From Lindgomyces ingoldianus (lineage: Eukaryota; Ascomycota; Dothideomycetes; Pleosporales; Lindgomycetaceae): 64,000 bases of DNA. A program made the translations under genes and the position numbers. Of this stretch, positions 59,231 to 64,000 are shown piece after piece (the first letter of the stretch is position 1; each line of letters begins with the position of its first letter). The stretch lies in the NCBI RefSeq assembly GCF_010093535.1, contig NW_022985162.1, positions 2,010,931-2,074,930 on the forward strand, written 5' to 3'. The notes under the pieces are model-generated. The model saw only the letters and a list, made by a program, of their open reading frames with translations, did no database searches and was not told where the DNA came from.

Positions 59231-61015
59231 ATGTCTTACTCGTGGGTTGGCCCACCTACGGTCTTCAATGGCACCAATGCCTTTGAGGGTGGAGATTCCA
59301 GTAAGTCACCTCCGTAGCACCGACCCATGTGAACCCTACTCCACCGTTTTCGTCCGATCCACCCCAAAAAAGTTTCCATTTAGCTTCACGAAGGCCCTCG
59401 TTAACAATGACACTCTAATAGACGTTGAAAACATAAATCAATGGTTCCAATCCGGTGACCAGGCCTACATCATCGTGGCTTCGGCCATGGTGTTAGTCAT
59501 GGTACCAGGTCTTGGTTTCCTCTACTCCGGTCTTGCCCGAAGGAAATCTGCTCTGTCCTTAATTTGGGCATGTATGGCTTCCTGCTCCGTCATCACTTTC
59601 CAATGGTACTTCTGGGGATATTCGCTGGCCTTCAGCCAGTATGGCAAGAGCGGTTTCATAGGTGATCTCTCTAAATTCGGGCTCATGAAGACTCTGGGAG
59701 CTCCCAGCCCTGGCAGCCCCTTGATCCCAGATCTTCTCTATGCTTTCTATCAGGTATTTCTTGCGTGCTCCTGCCTTTCTTCAGTACCCAGACTAACGTA
59801 ACTCCTCAGATGCAATTCTGCGCCGTCACAGCCGCCATTGTTGTCGGAGCAGTTGCCGAACGAGGCCGCTTGATCCCCATGATGGTATTCATCTTCTGCT
59901 GGGCTACACTTGTATACTGCCCAATTGCTTGCTGGGCCTGGAACGTTAATGGATGGTTTTTCAAATGGGGCGGACTCGACTACGCTGGTGGAGGCCCCGT
60001 CGAAATTGGCTCTGGTATGTCTGCCTTGGCCTACTCCATGGTCTTAGGAAGACGCCAGGAGAAGATGATGCTCAACTTCCGCCCACACAACGTTTCTTTG
60101 ATCACCCTCGGCACGATTTTGCTCTGGTTCGGTTGGTTGGGTTTCAATGGAGGCTCTGCTTTCGGTGCTAACCTTCGTGCCACCATGGCGTGCTGGAACT
60201 CGAACTTGACTGCTATGTTCGCCGCTACGGCTTGGGTTCTTCTCGATTGGCGCCTTGCTCGCAAATGGTCTATGGTCGGCTGGTGCTCAGGTTGCATTTC
60301 TGGCCTCGTTGCTGCTACGCCCGCCTCTGGCTACATCCCACCTTGGGCTAGTGTTGTTCTAGGTATCGTCACAGGTATCGTGTGCAATTTTGCCACCAAA
60401 GGTTCGATTACCTCCAGTCCTTTGCAAATGTAGTATGAGACTGACCTCCAACTAGTGAAATTCTGGATCAAGATTGATGATGCCCTCGACGTGTTCGCTG
60501 AGCACGGTGTCGCTGGCATGATTGGTCTCCTGTTCAACGGTATCTTTGGTGCTGCTTACATCATTGGTCTTGATGGTGTCAATACTGGCCTCTTTCCCGG
60601 TGGCTGGATTGAGCACAACTATAAGCAACTCTACATCCAGTTCTCCTATGTTGTGGCCGCTACTGCATATGCCTTCGTTGTCAGCGCTCTGCTCGCTTTC
60701 ATCATCGACAAGATTCCCGGCCTGCACCTCCGTGCGTCCGAAGAGGCTGAACTTCTTGGAATGGATGACGACCAGCTCGGAGAATTTGCCTACGACTACG
60801 TCGAGGTTCGCCGTGATTACCTTGCCTGGACACCCGCCAAGAACGACCCTATCTCCACCGAGCACTCGATTCCTCAAGGAGAACGCCACGGCATTGCGCA
60901 GCACAGCCAGATGCTAGAGGGCAAGGAGCCAAGTGAGAGCAGCGGAGACGCTCACACTGGTATTAGCGGTGACCGCCACGCCATTGCCGCAGAGAAACCT
61001 GAACTTCAGGCGTAA
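59231..61015 (+). CDS. Ammonium permease, Mep/Amt family (Mep1/3 type)
   Basis: Takes up ammonium at the plasma membrane. Exons 59231-59300, 59422-59753, 59810-60401 and 60456-61015 give 517 aa. The N-terminus is MSYSWVGPPTVFNGTNAFE. Family motifs: MVPGLGFLYSGLARRKSALSL, FQWYFWGYSL, CWAWNVNGW, DYAGGGPVEIGSG, WFGWLGFNGGSAFGA and AEHGVAGMIGLLFNGIFG. At the pore twin-His site the first position is Glu (PVEIGSG) and the second His (AEHG) is kept. This is the pattern of yeast Mep1/Mep3 rather than the Mep2 sensor. Eleven helices are expected, with a cytosolic tail that is acidic and His-rich. The third intron starts GTTCGA, a weak donor. Confidence 0.94.
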
Positions 61016-62529
61016 ACAGTCTGAATTGACTTCTCGTCTGTTTCTGACATGGAGTCTAGAGTGAGCATTTTAGGAGTTAAATATACCACTAACTGTGTCT
61101 GTCTTTTCCAGTAGAGGGTTGGTGACCGGCACAGAATGTCTTGTCGGCCTAGACGTTGGTGGATTTGTAGCAACAACAGGCATTTGCCACTTCCTAATCC
61201 TCTATTTTCATCCTGTATTGTACATATAAAATTGCTACAGCCTCGCTGGTACTGAGCAATTCAAAAATCATTTAAATCCCATCCGTGATTCTCCCCTGTT
61301 CAGTGAAGCAGGAGCTCCCCAAACATAGTCTGCCAAGCTTTCGTCGTCACCACAAGTATCGGCTTCTCTTGCATAAGCAAAGGCACCGTTTCGCTCAGCA
61401 GCTTGTCAAGTGGCAAAAGGTTGCCCTTATCTGCCAAGTGTGACGGTCTTGTGACCTCGTCATTGATGGCTCCCGCCGAATCTAATGCCAAGCCCTTATT
61501 TCTTATCTCGCATCCCCGACCAGCACGTTCACCAGCACCATTTGCAGTCACACTAGTCCGTCGGATGGCGATCACAACGGACTTCCCTTCCCCGGATTCC
61601 ACAAGCCTGTCCCAAGAAACCAGGGCTCATGATATCACGGCGGGCCTCAACTGAACGCTCACGTCTAAAGCATCATCGCTTCTAGAAATGCATCAAAATC
61701 CGCATTCTTATCTCTCCACAGGATACACAATTTGGTGATTCTCGCTCCTTATATCGATGGTGCCCATTTGGCGGATGGAATTGATCTCGCCGAACCACCT
61801 TACTGGCCGAGTTACAACTGCCACATCGACCCATTTCTCCATGCCAAGAACATGGCTTGATATCGCGTTCTTTCGGCTCATGACACTGTCAGGAGATATG
61901 AGCATCTGTAATTTAGAGCTGATCGAGGCCACAAGTCTGTGATATGCGGGAGAAGTCCTTATGTGGGTGGAACTTACGGCTCGCTCGTTAGTCGGGCCAA
62001 ATCAATTTCTCCAAGCACGCCTCGCCTTTGGCTAGCGGCATTTGACACTGCAATGGGTTTCTAAGTAGGACAAGCTTCTGTCTCCTATCTTCGCTTCTAA
62101 GAGCTGATAAATTGAACAGGCAACCAAGACGTGATCAAAATGTGCACCTCACGAGTCTCTCTCCACTCTTAAGGACTGCCGACAGCTCACATGTACTTGC
62201 ATGTTGGCACACTGACGGAAGCCTGCATCCCCTTAACGCTCTCTGTGATTTGAGTAAGAAGTCTACAGTCGCGTGCAAAGCTGGCTTCACCTCTTGAGCA
62301 CACAAAGATTCTTTTAAGCTTTTGGCATGCTAGGACCTCCTGATATGACCTAACCAACCACCTGCTGTCAAGCTTTGAGAGTCCTGGGTTGGCTCGAACT
62401 CTGCGGACTAGCGGTTTCGGAAAGGCTTGGCAGGCGTTACAGTCAAACCCCGCCAAGCTGATAGGAATCCAGCCACGTCAATTCAATCGCCTTACTGAGG
62501 GTATTGGCTTACTAGGGTTGCCAAGATGT
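61016..62529. other. Gap with broken coding-like fragments
   Basis: After the permease 3' flank, minus-strand pieces look protein-like but do not join. At 61300-61626, ALVSWDRLVESGEGKSVVIA and onward ends ELLLH; it is preceded in frame by a TGA. At 61708-61932 lies a second open piece, and a short one (WRDKNADFDAFLEAMML) sits between in another frame. This suggests a decayed gene, family unknown. A short inverted repeat, GCCAAGA-TGTG-TCTTGGC, lies near 62521-62538, beside the AT-rich element. Confidence 0.35.
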
Positions 62530-63916
62530 GTCTTGGCGATAATTTAATTATATAAGCTAACTATCTAGTGTTTGTTGGCGCTAATGTTGAGCCTTGTAGG
62601 CTTAATATTACCTCTCTAGGCGCTTAAGTTAGCAGATGTCTGTATTAATTACTGTCTCTTAGTGTTGTTAGTATTATAGGAGTAACTAGATAGCCTAAAT
62701 TACTTAATAAGTTATAGGTAGAGGTATAATCTTGCCCTTATCTTTAGCTTAAGCCTCCTTAGTATTAACGCTATTGTTATGCTCTACAACTATATCCTTA
62801 AGCATTTAATCTTCCTCTCTAATATTAGTGTCCTTATTAATTAGATTAAGGAAGTTACTAAGGCTTATTATATCCTGTATCTAGCTAGCCTCCTGCGTAT
62901 AATTGTATAGGCCTAAGAGGTCTAGTTCTGGCTAGAGGGGTAGCTGCAGTACCTGTAGTAGGATAACTGTACTGCAGCAGAAGCAATTATATATTGTTAA
63001 GCTTAATATATTATCTATCTAAGCAATGTGTAGCTATTAAAGCGTGTTTTAAAGTGTAATTATTAATAAGAGGTTATAGCTAGCCTTATACTTCTTTACT
63101 ATAAATTAAAGCTAGTATTTTCTATAGTAGGTCTTTAAATTCTAGATAATCCCTTAATTAAGAAGTTAATATAGGCTTGTTGTATTTAGTAAAAGAAAGG
63201 CAACGCAGATATAGGATAGTAAAGAAGCCTGCTGCAAGCCTTAAATGTAAGCCTTAAAGTTATCTATAAGAAGGAGAATTAGCTAAGCTATAACACTGCT
63301 ATAAAAATATATTAACTACTTAGCTATAAGTGTTAAGTTTATCTATGCCTTCTTATTTACACGCTAATATATATTAAGCGCTTAGAGATTAATACTATAG
63401 AGAGGTTAAGGCTGCTTAGCATAGCTAATAAGCTATAGAGATAGCTAATAAGAGCTAGTTGTGTTAGTACAGCATACTATAGTAATTCTTAACTTTAACT
63501 TTTTAACTCTAGGTAGAGGCTAAGTTAATAGCTCTTCTGCTAGTGTATTTCTCTAAAATAACTTTATCTTATTTATATTATATATATCCTCTTTAGCATA
63601 CTTGCTATAGATTGTTTAAACTAATTTTATTGCCTCCTCTGCTATAGTATTGTCTACAGATCTAGCCTTGCTGTGGCGCTGTTAAAACTTAATATTAAAG
63701 CGCTGCTAGAACTAATATAGCTAGCCCTAGCTAAACTTTAGAGGAGGTAGATGTTGATACTTGTTAATCTGCGGCTAAATCTTGCGTGCTTTCTTAAGAA
63801 GCAGGTTGCTAGTAATATAGGCTCTGCGAGCTTCTATTAACTAGAACTACTAGAAGAGTATTAAGTTAAGGATTAGCTAATTGCTAGTTGTATGTTACAC
63901 TGCTAATTGTAACAAT
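62530..63916 (-). mobile_element. RIP-degraded pogo/Fot1-like (Tc1-mariner superfamily) transposase relic
   Basis: A strongly AT-rich block full of TA, TAG and TAA. Read on the minus strand, one main frame still spells a CENP-B/DDE-type fungal transposase. AEEAIKLV then KYAKEDIYNI lies at about 63555-63650. SINLQALNIY and LLLIDNFKAY follow (latter about 63250-63275), then NTTSLY-LLN-GII-N (about 63132-63188), where dashes mark stops at expected Gln codons. The second catalytic Asp (LLIDNF) is intact; the first (family YNMDE, here YNINK) and third (family PLDQG, here LLN-stop-G) are Asn. These are G-to-A on the coding strand, and the Gln stops are C-to-T, the RIP pattern. The N-terminal DNA-binding domain is largely missing: the block ends abruptly at about 63916. 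No terminal inverted repeats were found. Confidence 0.85.
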
Positions 63917-64000
63917 TCTCATAAATCGTTCCATCTCAGGTCGCCCGGAACCTATCTGAAGGGTCTCTGTATCGGCTCCGACCCTGGCTCGACCCTGACT
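63917..64000. other. Normal-composition sequence after the element
   Basis: GC content returns at once to ordinary levels. Too short to interpret. Confidence 0.6.

Noticed and set aside
62390..62410. Possible tRNA B-box (GGCTCGAACTC)
   Set aside because: No A-box or cloverleaf could be formed around it.

Overview
The window is nuclear DNA of a filamentous ascomycete (Pezizomycotina). The genes carry many 50-100 nt introns with GT(A/G)NGT-like donors and CTAAC-type branch points. Family content is fungal: LRR/PP2C-type adenylate cyclase, DUF3176 membrane protein, rhodopsin-domain (PTH11-like) membrane protein, Mep ammonium permease and Tps2. A transposase relic at the right end carries mutations of the repeat-induced point mutation (RIP) type. 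The class looks like Leotiomycetes or a close relative, but the sequence alone does not fix it.

Layout. 0-10 kb: 3' part of NAF1 (H/ACA snoRNP assembly), then a complete four-exon adenylate cyclase of about 2129 aa. 10-20 kb: a 2.7 kb gene-free gap, a DUF3176 membrane protein, a secreted protein with 17 hexapeptide repeats (minus), and a three-exon PhzF-like protein (minus). 20-27 kb: a 3.3 kb gap, an unnamed 468 aa protein, and a BRCT protein that seems to use a GC-AG intron. 27-35 kb: FEN1 (minus) with a 5-nt exon, divergent from glutaryl-CoA dehydrogenase; a Ubc4/5-type E2 with a GC-AG intron; a non-canonical poly(A)-polymerase-like protein (minus). 35-45 kb: Tps2 trehalose-phosphatase, an 83 aa two-exon protein, mitochondrial GatB/Pet112, and a proline-rich protein of unknown role. 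46-52.4 kb, all minus: ribosomal protein uL15 (Rpl28, five exons, one of 11 nt), Sec24, and AP-2 sigma. The last is so finely split that no single long ORF shows it. 52.8-54.3 kb: a six-exon rhodopsin-domain membrane protein (minus). 54.3-59.2 kb: gene-poor sequence with ORF debris. 59.2-61.0 kb: a Mep-type ammonium permease. 61.3-62.0 kb: coding-like but broken fragments. 62.5-63.9 kb: an AT-rich relic of a pogo/Fot1-like transposase on the minus strand, ending sharply where normal composition resumes.

Most genes are unrelated housekeeping functions: nucleolar RNP assembly, replication, ubiquitination, COPII and AP-2 traffic, mitochondrial tRNA charging and translation. Others concern sensing and nutrition (cAMP signalling, ammonium uptake, trehalose, lysine/tryptophan catabolism). 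I see no biosynthetic cluster and no evident new multi-gene system. The most unusual features are at gene-structure level: a 5-nt exon carrying a FEN1 catalytic Asp, two GC-AG introns, an 11-nt exon in rpl28, and the mutated transposon. Exon limits were derived by hand from splice signals, frame and expected family motifs, without alignment or RNA data.
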